This document shows, in pieces, positions 9,241 to 18,611 of a stretch of DNA of 64,000 nucleotides. Under the pieces are notes generated by a model. It was not told the origin of the DNA and did no database searches. It saw nothing but the letters and a program-made list of their open reading frames with translations. Source of the DNA: Oscillatoria nigro-viridis PCC 7112 (GTDB lineage: Bacteria; Cyanobacteriota; Cyanobacteriia; Cyanobacteriales; Microcoleaceae); assembly GCF_000317475.1 (NCBI RefSeq), contig NC_019729.1, positions 6,152,501 to 6,216,500 on the forward strand. The letters are read 5' to 3'. The translations under genes and the position numbers were made by a program. Numbering within the stretch: the first letter of the stretch is position 1; each line of letters starts with the position of its first letter.

Positions 9241-9696
9241 ATGCGAGTCATCATCCAGCGAGTCAAATCATCTCAAGTCGAAATTGACGGTCAAATTGTC
9301 GGCAAAATTGGCGGCGGACTTAACTTGCTTGTAGGTATTGCAGACACCGACACCGAAGCAGAACTCGATTGGATGGCTCGCAAATGCCTAGAATTGCGTT
9401 TGTTTCCCGACACTGCCGGGGATACCGGCCGCTGGAACAAGTCCGTACAGGACATCGGCGGCGAGTTGCTGGTTGTGAGTCAGTTTACGCTCTATGGGGA
9501 CTGCCGCAAAGGTCGGCGACCTTCCTTTGACCGATCGGCAGCTCCTGAACGAGCTGAAATGTTTTATGATAAATTTGTCGAAAAGTTGCGCCAGAGCGGC
9601 TTAAAAGTCGAAACAGGCTTGTTTGGAGCGATGATGCAAGTCTCGATCGAGAATGACGGGCCGGTGACTTTGGTATTAGAGAAAGAATCAGGGTGA
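9241..9696 (+). CDS. dtd: D-aminoacyl-tRNA deacylase
   Basis: Removes D-amino acids (and Gly mischarged on tRNA-Ala) from tRNA in the cytoplasm, acting as a homodimer. At 151 residues it has normal family length. The signature SQFTLYGD and the cross-subunit Gly-cisPro motif in NDGPVTL near the C-terminus are intact, as is the N-terminal [20 protein letters not shown] at 9241 gives the canonical N-terminus. Its promoter probably lies in the 177-base gap after the CobW gene, which carries two dispersed GAAACCGGGTTTCT-like repeats. Confidence 0.97.
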   Translation: MRVIIQRVKSSQVEIDGQIVGKIGGGLNLLVGIADTDTEAELDWMARKCLELRLFPDTAGDTGRWNKSVQDIGGELLVVSQFTLYGDCRKGRRPSFDRSAAPERAEMFYDKFVEKLRQSGLKVETGLFGAMMQVSIENDGPVTLVLEKESG

Positions 9697-10216
9697 ATTG
9701 TTTGCAAACAAAGCTCTCTGTGCTTCTTTCTTATTCCTTCTTCCTTCTTGGATAAGATCAAATTTTCAGATTAACCGGGTTTCCGAATTACTGTGCCGTA
9801 GCTTCAGAATACATTGCAGTTAGCTACACTCTGCCGAGTCTCGATTCCACAATCTCTAACGGCCAAAACCACCTCAAATAGCCAGTTATTAGATTGTCCA
9901 CTCAGCGGCCTTGGAGCACCCCCATCTCAAAGAGCGATCGCCCCACCCGAATAACAGCTCAGAATGCTTGTACAGTCAGGCTTTAAGGGCAATAAAACCA
10001 ATCTTCTACAGCCAGCGCTTAGAATCAGATTCAGCAGCCAAAAACTGTTGCATGAGAGAGTGGAACACTCCCATCACTACGGTTATCTCTACTTCTCTAA
10101 CATTCAATGTATAGAGAGTTGAATCAGCACAGCAAGCGAAACCGCCAGCCACTGCCGCCTCACTCTCTGATAAAAGTCCTCGCACATCCGCTGTGCCCTA
10201 CCACCCGATAAAGGCC
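9697..10216. other. Intergenic region, no gene recognised
   Basis: About 520 bases between dtd and the HetZ-related gene. A partial copy of the AACCGGGTTTCC repeat is at 9772-9785. A 67-codon open frame (9911-10114) has no recognisable domain and is not called. The promoter of the downstream gene is expected here. Confidence 0.5.
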
Positions 10217-11452
10217 ATGACTGTCAAAACTGCCACCACCGTCCACTGCAACACCGCTTCTGGCTTCAACTGCATTCCGGCTACCTCCAGCGAACCAAAC
10301 GCCGAAATCAATACTGTTCCCAGCATCAATATCCTCGCTTTGGCTGACTTCGCCCTCAAAGAATTGCAAGCGGAAATGAAAACTCCCAGCCGCAGCGCTC
10401 AAGCAGTGGCGATGCGGATTGCTAAGGAAGTCGAACGGATTTGCCAAAAAAGCGATCGCATCCAAATTTCCGGCGAAGTTGAAGCTTGGCAAATCACTTT
10501 GGCCGAGCACCGGTTGCAAAAAACCCTGCAATACTACCGCCTCGGTTCCAAACAAGGCCGCGTCGAACTGCATTCTCACCTCGCGGCTATGATTTACCGC
10601 CATGTTGCTTCTTTCCGCTCGAACTTGAACTTCCAAGCTCGCTACAACATGATTGAAGACTTTTTGCAAGGCTTTTACATCGAATCTCTGCGAGCTTTCC
10701 GCCGCGAACACCAACTCGATGTCACCTACCAGCCTCGCACGCAGCTAGAATTGGCTGAGTACATGGCTTTTACCGAACACTACGCCAAGCGCCAAATCGG
10801 CTTACCGGGCCGCAACCGCCAGCGCCTGATCGTGTTGCGCGCTCAAGGATTTGCCAAGGGCCAGCCTCCGGAAACTGCGATCGACATTGAAATGGCTGTA
10901 GAATCCGGCAAGGGAGAAGAAGCGGAAATGTACAGCCGCTCTCCGGCGCTGCAACAAGTGCGCGAGCAAATGGTATCGGAAACTGTCGATCCGGCTGATG
11001 CTGTGCTGCGCGATCGAGTAGTCTCGGAATTGATCGCCTATCTGGAATCGCAAAATCAGCCAGAATGCGTGAATTACTTAACTTTAAAATTGCAAGATTT
11101 TTCGGCTTCGGAAATCGATCGAGTTCTCGGTTTGTCTGCCCGCCAGCGCGACTACTTGCAACAGCGGTTTAAGTACCACGTCGAAAAATTTGCCCGCACT
11201 CAAAATTGGAAACTCGTCCACGAATGGCTGGGTGCTGATGTCGATCAAAAGCTGGGAATGACTTCGGACAAATGGGAAGAATTTCGCGCTCAACTTGCGC
11301 CCGAAATGCAGCAACTGTTAGAAATGAAGCGGAATCAAGAAAGCGACAAGGCGATCGCCACCGCCCTCAAATGCACTCCCAAACAAGTCCAAAAACGCTG
11401 GGCGCAACTGTTGGAGCTGGCTAGCCAGACTCGCAACAGCAGCCAAGCTTAA
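10217..11452 (+). CDS. HetZ-related protein
   Basis: A 411-residue predicted transcription-related protein resembling HetZ, a regulator of heterocyst differentiation found in filamentous cyanobacteria. Recognised conserved stretches are TPSRSAQAVAMRIAKEVERIC, the YRLGSKQGRVELHSHLAAMIYRHV core, FLQGFYIESLRAFRRE and RTQLELAEYMAFTEHYAKR. The C-terminal half contains helix-turn-helix-like segments (SASEIDRVLGLSARQRDYLQQRFKYHVEKFA and KAIATALKCTPKQVQKRW) that suggest DNA binding. The ATG at 10217 is used; a GTG 24 bases upstream is possible. No other heterocyst gene is in the window, so this need not mean the organism makes heterocysts, as related proteins occur in non-heterocystous filamentous species. 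Family assignment is from memory of the sequence pattern. Confidence 0.72.
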   Translation: MTVKTATTVHCNTASGFNCIPATSSEPNAEINTVPSINILALADFALKELQAEMKTPSRSAQAVAMRIAKEVERICQKSDRIQISGEVEAWQITLAEHRLQKTLQYYRLGSKQGRVELHSHLAAMIYRHVASFRSNLNFQARYNMIEDFLQGFYIESLRAFRREHQLDVTYQPRTQLELAEYMAFTEHYAKRQIGLPGRNRQRLIVLRAQGFAKGQPPETAIDIEMAVESGKGEEAEMYSRSPALQQVREQMVSETVDPADAVLRDRVVSELIAYLESQNQPECVNYLTLKLQDFSASEIDRVLGLSARQRDYLQQRFKYHVEKFARTQNWKLVHEWLGADVDQKLGMTSDKWEEFRAQLAPEMQQLLEMKRNQESDKAIATALKCTPKQVQKRWAQLLELASQTRNSSQA

Positions 11453-12126
11453 CTGGTACTCAAATATGAATGCAACTGTTTTCTTGAGACTGAAAAATGC
11501 GATCGGGTGCGGCACCTGCACAGGAATGCCCGCCCCGGCGTCCGCTCTCAAATCAACCAGCGCTGCTACTTATTTATCGCCGCTTTTTGGCCAATTCAAT
11601 TTATTAAAACAACATTACTTTTTTTAATATCTTTCCTTCCCTGGTTAGGCCGGGGAATTTGTTTTTATTACTCATTAGCCATCAGTCATCAGTCATCAGT
11701 TATGGAAAATTGCTTAAGAGGCGGCATTGCATATATTCATAATGAGATTTCAACATAGGGAGTAGCATAATCAAGGCCAATTTGTTCAAATGTGTTTCCC
11801 AAAAATATCTCACACAAAAGCCTATTTTTAAAGTAATAAATCATCTAGATGAAACTTTTTATCCGTTAATATACAGTATTAAAGTATAATTTATAGATTT
11901 ATTGATTGAGAAAAATAGTTAAAAACCGATTGTGAAACTTGAGGGTGCGGAAGGTAGATCGAAAATGACAATTCATCTATCCAAAGACATAAAAAGATTA
12001 AAATAAATATACTCATCGTATTATTCTGTTTCACTTAATCCTTCATAATAAAGAAGCATCAAATTTGAGTTAGTTCTATCTAAAATGGGGGCATAAGTTG
12101 ATGTAGATAGAAAGGGAAGGACTCGT
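11453..12126. other. Intergenic region, AT-rich, no gene recognised
   Basis: About 670 bases. A short run of ATCAGTC heptamers is at 11680-11700. The last 200 bases are very AT-rich and end in a clear ribosome-binding site (GGGAAGGA) before the PRC-barrel gene. CTATCTAAAATGG at 12076-12088 partly resembles the reverse complement of the 16-base motif seen at 6914 and 16663. Confidence 0.5.
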
Positions 12127-13038
12127 ATGTTACTTGACAAAATTGAAGAATTTAATCCCAACTACCGCGAAGTTGCTTTTAATGGCGAAGATATCAAAGG
12201 TCTGGATATCTATGCTGGAAATACACATGAGAAGATTGGCTCCATCGATACCGCGATCGTTGATGAGACAGGGCGTTTCCGATATTTTGTTGTTGACACG
12301 GGTTTCTCGATTTTTGGCAAGAAGGTATTAGTCCCAGTTGCTCTTTGTCGAGTAGAGGTTGATGCAGAACGCATCTACGCGACGGGTTTGAGGAGTAAAA
12401 ACCAAGCAGAAAGACTACCCAGGTATGAGGATGGGATGGTGGTTGATTACGATTATGAAGAACAAGTGCGGGGTGTTTATCGTACTCTAACTGTAGAAGC
12501 GTCTCCACCTGTAGAAGCATCATTGCCTTTAGAAACCTCATTGCCTGTACAAGCATCTGCACCAGTTTCTATGCCGCGTTCTGTCTCTAACCAAGCTAGG
12601 GCTGCTGATTATGACCGCAACACCTACACTTACGAACAAGAGCTTCAATTGTATCAGATGAACGAGCGCGGTCATCACCAATTCCGACTCTAAGAATAAC
12701 GACTGGTTGCAGAAAAAAGCCGTCATAAAGCTGGCGAGGTAGCAATTGGCAAGCGAGTAGAAACCGAAACAGCACGAGTTTCAATTCCCACAGAAAAAGA
12801 GCGAGTTGTAATTGAGAGTATAACTCCAGACAAGGCAGGTGCGCCAGTAACTCGGGATACTCCCTTCAAGCAGGAAAAGGTGATGCGTATGGAAGTTTAC
12901 GAAGAAACTGCTGATATCAAAAAAGAAGCTTTCGTGCGCGAAGAAGTTAACATCAGGAAAGAAGTTGAAACGGAGACCGTTGAGGCAACGGAAACACTGC
13001 GTCGCGAAGAGTTGGACGTGAAGACGCAAGGGCGTTAG
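12127..13038 (+). pseudogene. PRC-barrel / DUF2382 stress protein interrupted by two in-frame TAA codons
   Basis: The ATG at 12127 follows a good ribosome-binding site and opens a PRC-barrel domain (NGEDIKGLDIYAGNTHEKIGSIDTAIVDETGRFRYFVVDTG). A proline-rich linker and the start of a DUF2382 region follow, and the frame stops at 12691-12693. The same frame continues after TAA-GAA-TAA with clear DUF2382 sequence (AGEVAIGKRVETETARVSIP, EERVV-type strands, IKKEAFVREEVNIRKEVETETV) to a TAG at 13036-13038. Relatives have a YEERL-like segment at the break, so two point changes (TAT to TAA and GAA to TAA) explain it. Domains of this type are linked to general stress responses in cyanobacteria. Either a truncated 188-residue PRC-barrel protein is made, or the gene is dead. 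Two sequencing errors three codons apart are less likely. Confidence 0.8.
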
Positions 13039-13154
13039 AGTGCGAATGAATTGAACAAGAGTTGGTAGTTGCGCTGTCTTCGCCCACATGAGCGTTGAAG
13101 CGCAAATACGAACCTCAACAATCACTACAACTACCAAAAAACAGGATATTTATA

Positions 13155-13461
13155 ATGTCTAATTGCTGGCGTTTCCCGTTAATTAAGTGCAGCATTTTTA
13201 GCTTTGTCGTTTAGCATCTATGCGACCAGTTTTTTTGTAAAGTCTGAGCTAGTTGCAGCTCAACAAGTTCAGCAGACATTTCCTGATGTTCCGCCTAATT
13301 ACTGGGCGCGTTCATTTATTCAATCTTTAGCTGAAACAGGCTTTTTTACAAGATATCTTGATGAAATATTTATACCAATTTCCTCAAATAGTGCTATAGT
13401 TAGTCGGGGCAAAATTTGTCAGCTAGTAGTGAAAGATTGGGAGAAAAAATGTCATGAGTAG
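13155..13461 (+). pseudogene. SLH-domain (S-layer homology) protein fragment, frameshifted
   Basis: ATG at 13155 starts MSNCWRFPLIK; shifting frame near 13186-13190 continues into a hydrophobic signal-like stretch (SAAFLALSFSIYATSFF) and then QQTFPDVPPNYWARSFIQSLAETG, the unmistakable start of an SLH domain. The second half of the SLH repeat is corrupted (FFTRYLDEIFIPISS) and the frame stops at 13461. SLH proteins in cyanobacteria anchor to peptidoglycan-linked polymers or the outer membrane. This is a remnant; a functional product is unlikely. Confidence 0.65.
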
Positions 13462-13475
13462 TTCGGATTGAGATT

Positions 13476-13868
13476 GTGGAAACACCCCTTGAACTCAAAG
13501 ACCTGATGCGTCAAAAGAAAGATGCTATGCGTCAGAAAAAACTCCTAGTTCTGTATTTGCTCACAACCCAAATGGTAGACAGTGTATTGTCTGCTGCTGT
13601 GAGGCGCACGGAAAACATCGTACCACTACAAAGATGGTTATCTAGCTATCGAAAGGTGGGAATAGCGGAATTATTATCTCAGAAGCCTCCCTCGCGATCG
13701 CCCAGAATTATGAATGCCTAAATTGTAGAGAAACTCGAAAAAGAATTGAGTCAACCAGAAGGATTCAGCAGTTACAAAGAAGTGCATCAATGGTTGACAA
13801 ACTGTTGCGAAGTTCCTGTAGCATATCGGACAGTACATCTTGTCAAAGTTTTGAGTTTTGAGTTTTGA
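13476..13868 (+). pseudogene. IS630-type transposase N-terminal fragment
   Basis: The reading frame from 13476 (VETPLELKDLMRQKKDAMRQ, QKKLLVLYLLTTQMVDSVLS, IVPLQRWLSSYRKVGIAELL) is the helix-turn-helix leader of IS630-family transposases in cyanobacteria. A TAA near 13719-13721 interrupts it, but the same frame continues with IVEKLEKELSQPEGFSSYKEV and VAYRTVH before dissolving into TTTTGAG repeats and a TGA at 13866-13868. The DDE catalytic domain is absent, so this is a dead remnant. It sits beside the SLH remnant. Confidence 0.7.
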
Positions 13869-13936
13869 GTTAGATAAGTTTTTTATTAAAAAAATGTTGT
13901 ACTCAAAATTCATAACTTTCTGTATAACGGGCAAGT

Positions 13937-14788
13937 TTATGAGCGCAAAAGTCGCCGATAGCGAGCTTCAATTACCGAGTAAATGCCATAGGCAATTAAA
14001 CCCAAAGGTACTAGACCCAAAATCACTGGACTAAAAGGCTGTTGTGCCAGAATTGCCAACACCTCGCCCAATCCCTTCGTTTGGCTGGCATCCGATAACC
14101 TTGCTGCTTGAATTAAGAAAAAACCGATGATAACGAAAACAATTCCACGGGCAGCAATTCCGCATCGACCCAACCGTGTCGCCCAAATTAGCTCGGTTTG
14201 GCTCATTTCATCTAGCTTGAAATGGCGGCGAAATTTGGCTTTATATGCTTCGTAAAAATAATAAAATCCTACACCAATAACGATTGAACCTGTCAATCCT
14301 ACCAGCCATTGTCCAAACGGTTGCGCTAAAATTTGGGCTGTCAAATCTTGGGTTGTATCGCTATTACCACCGCCCGAACCCATTATCAGTTTTACAGCCG
14401 TTAAAGCCAAACCTGCGTAAGCTAAAGCACTTAAGGCGTAGCCAATGCGTTGGGCAATTCGCTTGGCATCCATTTTGTCTCCTTGGTGTTCAGGGTCGAG
14501 AATTGTCTGAACGATACGCCAAAGGGCATAACCAATAATGCCAATCGTTACAAGAAATAGCAGAAATTTACCGAAGGGTTGGTTAACAATTTCTGATAAT
14601 GCACCCCTAGTATCGGTTGTCCTGCCTCCCATACTAAAGGCTGCTTGTGCTGCTAAAAAACCGACAATAAAGTAAACTAAGCCTTTGGAAGCATATCCCA
14701 ATCTTGCCAGTCGCTCAAACCAGGCATGAGAAGCTGCCTGTCCAATTGACTGTTTAATGCTGTCGGTGGGTGAGTTGTTCCCTTTCAT
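13937..14788 (-). CDS. DUF1206 integral membrane protein
   Basis: 283 residues with three repeats of the DUF1206 unit, each made of two membrane helices (starting RLGYASKGLVYFIVGFLAAQ, RIGYALSALAYAGLALTAVK and RLGRCGIAARGIVFVIIGFF). That gives about six transmembrane segments in the inner or thylakoid membrane. The family is widespread, and its function is unknown. It is a single minus-strand gene convergent with the decayed region, and its upstream region (14789 onward) is AT-rich. The start ATG at 14788 is the first in the frame and fits the repeat pattern. Confidence 0.85.
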   Translation of the reverse strand: MKGNNSPTDSIKQSIGQAASHAWFERLARLGYASKGLVYFIVGFLAAQAAFSMGGRTTDTRGALSEIVNQPFGKFLLFLVTIGIIGYALWRIVQTILDPEHQGDKMDAKRIAQRIGYALSALAYAGLALTAVKLIMGSGGGNSDTTQDLTAQILAQPFGQWLVGLTGSIVIGVGFYYFYEAYKAKFRRHFKLDEMSQTELIWATRLGRCGIAARGIVFVIIGFFLIQAARLSDASQTKGLGEVLAILAQQPFSPVILGLVPLGLIAYGIYSVIEARYRRLLRS

Positions 14789-15827
14789 ATTTTTTATACT
14801 TTAGTTGTTAACGATTGCGGGCATAGGCATATGGTGAATTCCTTTGCAGTTAACTGAGTTTTTAAACAAATAATTTATGTTATTATCTCTTAATTTAAGT
14901 GTTAGCTTGTTTAGAGGTTGTTTTCATCTGTCTTGAGTGGGAGTGTCATCGGTTGATAGATTGATAAATTTCACATTTATTAGCGTTGACAAATATAGCT
15001 CTATAGGCTATGCGATGGCTTCCCTGATGGAGCAGTCTGCAAGCAGTATAGTAGATCTTTGATTAAAACTTCTTTAACCCAAGTTTGAATAACAATTAGA
15101 ATGGCCAGGGCTAAAAAGATTACAAAAAAAATATAATAATCGGAATAATGTCTAGATTGCTAAAGTGTAATTGGGAAGCAAAGAAACCTGATTTGTCATA
15201 ATAATAGGTGGACAAAATTGTGATTGATTTTTATTGATTTGATTATGGATAGTTTGGAATCTGCAATAGCTGGCCTAACTAGCTTATGCACGTTGCAAGA
15301 ATGGATGCGCCCCTGTGCGGGAGTTGGGAATCCAGCATCTATCGCCAATACTCCGATCGATCGCACTTAACTCAAAGCTGTATCATAAATTTTTCCTCAA
15401 TCATCTTCCATCAGGTGGATATTTTCTTATGGCATCAGACAGATGGCACGGTTGGGCTAGTTAGATTAAATAGAGATAGAAGCAAGATTTTGAAATGGTG
15501 AACAAAGACAATAGACGTTTTGCCTAAGTCGATTTTTAAGACTTTAAATTCCCATTGTCGCAAGAAGTTGATTGTTCAGAACCGGGAGTATTTTAGGAAA
15601 ATCCAATCAACCACAACGGCAGTTGCTGTGTTGAGTTCAACCTTTTATTTACCGGAAATTGCCCAAGTCGGTTCCCAAACATCAGGCATCCTGTCCTGCC
15701 CTTAACTGACTTTTCAGAAAAACTATAAGAGCTAACCACAAGGCGATCGCTTGCGACAGGAAGACAAGCAGAACCTATTTCTTACATCGTTTGCTTTGAC
15801 GATAAATTCAGCAATAAGGTGTATATA
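14789..15827. other. Intergenic region of about 1 kb without a supported gene
   Basis: AT-rich between two divergent genes. Small open frames exist (for example 15245-15370, 15286-15501 and 15520-15705), but none has a recognised domain or convincing ribosome-binding site. The one at 15520 ends with a segment like a signal peptide (TTAVAVLSSTFYLPEIAQV) and could be a gene remnant. The DUF3611 promoter should be at the right end. Confidence 0.5.
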
Positions 15828-16394
15828 ATGAATCAACCAGAATCCTTGTCGCAACCGCTGACCCAAAGCGAATTCGTCGCAACTTTTCGCTTGTTCAGTC
15901 GATTTAGCTTCTGGATACAGTTATTCTTGGGTGCTGTTTCCGGCATTGTTTTAGTATTTGCTATGTTGGGTCGCAACATGAGCGAGCAAACCAATAATGC
16001 AGGTATTGGTTTCGGGGTATTTTTAGCAATAGTTGGCCTGTTATTGCTGTGCTTTAGAATTTTTTGGGATTTTCGCTATAGGCTTTTAGGCCGACTTTTG
16101 CACGCCGAAAATTCCCAGGTATATCCCAGCAAAGAACATATTACTCACACCTTACGGATTGGATTAGTTTCTAGTTTGGTGGGGGTATTAATCGCGTTTG
16201 TCGCTTCTGAAGAAACAGTTGCTGTAGTGCTAGCGAAAACTCTTAGTCAGCCCCAAGCGATGGCAGCTTATGCGCCAGAAAATGTGATTCGTTCGCTAGA
16301 TATTTTTGTGACGATGGCAAACGTCAATCTGATTGGCGCTCACTTTTTTGGAGCTGTTACTTCTCTTGGGTTACTCAATTGGGTAGAGGATTAG
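15828..16394 (+). CDS. DUF3611 family membrane protein
   Basis: 188 residues with four predicted membrane helices (around FWIQLFLGAVSGIVLVFAML, AGIGFGVFLAIVGLLLLCF, GLVSSLVGVLIAFVASEE and ANVNLIGAHFFGAVTSLGLL). The pattern matches DUF3611, found in cyanobacteria and plastids; no biochemical function is established to my knowledge. ATG at 15828 is preferred over GTG at 15819, because AAGGTG then sits six bases upstream. It is apparently a single-gene unit. Confidence 0.8.
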   Translation: MNQPESLSQPLTQSEFVATFRLFSRFSFWIQLFLGAVSGIVLVFAMLGRNMSEQTNNAGIGFGVFLAIVGLLLLCFRIFWDFRYRLLGRLLHAENSQVYPSKEHITHTLRIGLVSSLVGVLIAFVASEETVAVVLAKTLSQPQAMAAYAPENVIRSLDIFVTMANVNLIGAHFFGAVTSLGLLNWVED

Positions 16395-16662
16395 TTGGCA
16401 GCATTGGCATCGCTCAAGGCAAACACAGCTCCTATGTCGTTAGGACTGACAAAGGCTGACGGATTTAACTAAGGTTTGTGGTTTTGCACTGTCTTGGCTA
16501 AAGAGAGCGAAGACAGTGCAGCTACAAGCTAAACAAGTTGGCTATTTGGATGAACATCTAATCGGAAATTGGTAGCGATCGCTCCTGCTAATGGTAGTCA
16601 GCCTGCTCAACCGTTTTTAAAATTAAAAAACGTAATTTATTTATTATATTGATAGATATTTC

Positions 16663-16678
16663 ATCTACCTTTAGATAG
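16663..16678 (+). promoter_or_regulatory. Shared 16-base motif ATCTACCTTTAGATAG, upstream of GH13 gene
   Basis: Exact second copy of the motif at 6914-6929. It ends 148 bases before the GH13 start and is surrounded by AT-rich DNA with extra ATAGAT repeats. See the shared-motif finding. Confidence 0.45.
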
Positions 16679-16826
16679 ATAGATTTTTTATTGGGAAAAA
16701 CAGGACTTAGGCTCATATTCCGAAAGATGAGCTATACCCGTGGCATTCAGCTTCCTAAATGGCCCTGTGACCGGGTTTCTGAACACAGCGATGTTACACC
16801 GTTTCTCTATTAGGAAATTTACTGCA

Positions 16827-18458
16827 ATGAAAGACCTCTGGTATAAAAACGCAATTGTCTACTCCCTTGATGTTGAAACCTTCATGGACTCGGACGGCGA
16901 TGGTGTCGGGGACTTTCAGGGACTTATCAACCGCCTAGACTATTTATCCGCGCTAGGAATTACTTGTTTGTGGTTGCTGCCGTTTTATTCTTCCCCTAAC
17001 CGGGATAATGGTTACGACGTGATGGATTACTACAACATCGATCCGCGACTGGGAACCCTGGGAGATTTTGTCGAGTTCATGCACCAAGCAAGGGAACGAG
17101 GAATTCGCGTGCCGATCGATCTGGTAGTAAATCATACGTCCAATCAGCATCCTTGGTTTGTTGCAGCCAAAAGCGATAAAAACTCCAAATATCGCAATTA
17201 CTACGTGTGGTCAGAAAATCCACCCAAAACCGCTCCAGAATTGCTGGTGTTTCCTGATGCCGAGGACAGTATTTGGGAGTACGACGAACAAGCAAACGCT
17301 TACTATTTGCATCACTTCTATAAAGAACAGCCAGATTTGAATATTGCTAATCCGGCGGTACGAGAAGAAATCTGCAAAATTATGGGTTTCTGGCTAGAAC
17401 TGGGCGTGTCTGGATTTCGCATTGATGCTGTTCCCTTTTTAATTAAAGGAATTGGCATCGAAGGTGCAGACCCCGAAAACCTGCGAGGTTTCTTGGAAGA
17501 AATGAGAGAGTTTGTGTCATCGCGTCAGGGTGATGCAGTGTTGCTGGCAGAAGCAAATGTCGATCGCGAGCAAATTCCTGTCTACTTTGCTAAGGGCGAC
17601 AGAATGCACATCCTGTTCAACTTTTTGCTGAACCAGCATCTGTTTTTGGCCCTGGCGCGTCAAGAATCCACTGCATTGCGCGATGGACTAAAAACCTTAC
17701 CGGATATTCCTGCTATTTGTCAGTGGCTTAATTTTGTGCGCCACCATGATGAACTGACGCTAGACCGCATTACTTCCTCGGAACGAGAGGAAATTTTTGC
17801 AGCGTTTGCCCCTGAGAAAACTATGCAAATTTTCGGCCGCGGGATTCGTCGTCGCTTACCACCGATGATGGGAGGCGATCGCCGCCGGATTGAACTAATC
17901 TACAGTTTGCTTTTCACCCTCCCTGGTACACCCATGCTGCGCTATGGCGAAGAAATTGGCATGGGCGATGACCTTTCGCTGGAAGGTCGAGACAGCGTTC
18001 GCACGGTGATGCAATGGTCAGATGCAGCGAATGGTCGCTTCTCGACGGCTGCAACTGATGCCCTTGCCAGACCTGCGATCGCCAACGGAGAATACGGTTA
18101 CAAACAAGTCAATGTCGTTGCAGCGCAGCGCGATCCTGCCTCATTAATTAACTGGATGGAACGTGCAATCAGCATCCGCAAGCAATGTCCTGAGTTGGGT
18201 AGGGGCAAGTGGCACATTCTCGAAACCGACTCTCCCTCGGTGTTAGCCCACTGCTGCGACTGGCAAGGCAGGACGGTGATGGCTGTCCACAATCTAGCCG
18301 ACAAGCCTTGTACCGCTACGCTGAAATCTAACGAATACAGCCATCTGTTCGATTTATTTGGCGATCGCCTGTATGAACCTCTCGGTCCAGACTCGCCCTC
18401 TATTCCCTTAGAAGCCTACGGCTATCGCTGGTTTCGAGTCAATCGCATCCTGGGGTAA
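16827..18458 (+). CDS. GH13 alpha-amylase family enzyme, trehalose synthase (maltose glucosyltransferase)-like
   Basis: 543 residues beginning MKDLWYKNAIVYSLDVETF, close to the trehalose synthase/maltose alpha-D-glucosyltransferase subgroup. All four GH13 regions are present: DLVVNHTS (I), GFRIDAVPF with the nucleophile Asp (II), LLAEAN with the acid/base Glu (III) and FVRHHDEL with the transition-state Asp (IV). A C-terminal beta-domain follows (about 450-543). The enzyme likely interconverts maltose and trehalose or acts on related alpha-glucans in the cytoplasm; a glucosylglycerate- or sucrose-acting relative cannot be excluded. The ATG at 16827 matches relatives; in-frame codons upstream would add about 29 atypical residues. 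The upstream motif shared with the fasciclin gene suggests stress control. Confidence 0.85.
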   Translation: MKDLWYKNAIVYSLDVETFMDSDGDGVGDFQGLINRLDYLSALGITCLWLLPFYSSPNRDNGYDVMDYYNIDPRLGTLGDFVEFMHQARERGIRVPIDLVVNHTSNQHPWFVAAKSDKNSKYRNYYVWSENPPKTAPELLVFPDAEDSIWEYDEQANAYYLHHFYKEQPDLNIANPAVREEICKIMGFWLELGVSGFRIDAVPFLIKGIGIEGADPENLRGFLEEMREFVSSRQGDAVLLAEANVDREQIPVYFAKGDRMHILFNFLLNQHLFLALARQESTALRDGLKTLPDIPAICQWLNFVRHHDELTLDRITSSEREEIFAAFAPEKTMQIFGRGIRRRLPPMMGGDRRRIELIYSLLFTLPGTPMLRYGEEIGMGDDLSLEGRDSVRTVMQWSDAANGRFSTAATDALARPAIANGEYGYKQVNVVAAQRDPASLINWMERAISIRKQCPELGRGKWHILETDSPSVLAHCCDWQGRTVMAVHNLADKPCTATLKSNEYSHLFDLFGDRLYEPLGPDSPSIPLEAYGYRWFRVNRILG

Positions 18459-18611
18459 AAAAGTTAATGTTGATGGGAACACTAGCGACTCTAACTGTGA
18501 GGAATGTACTTAGCAGATGAGGTAAAAAACCCGGTTTCTGGCGCCCATCCGTAAGTCCTATATATAATTTTTAGGCGGGCATAAAAAATTTTTCCCTTTG
18601 AGGTGCGGCTG

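Noticed and set aside
10160-10714. 184-codon minus-strand open frame
   Set aside because: Antisense to the HetZ-related gene and without any family features.
12694-13038. Separate downstream DUF2382 gene restarting after the stops
   Set aside because: No start codon with a ribosome-binding site is found near the beginning of the segment; the first ATG would delete most of the domain.
15245-15705. Small open frames between DUF1206 and DUF3611
   Set aside because: No domain, weak starts and no convincing ribosome-binding sites; possibly gene remnants but not supportable as genes.
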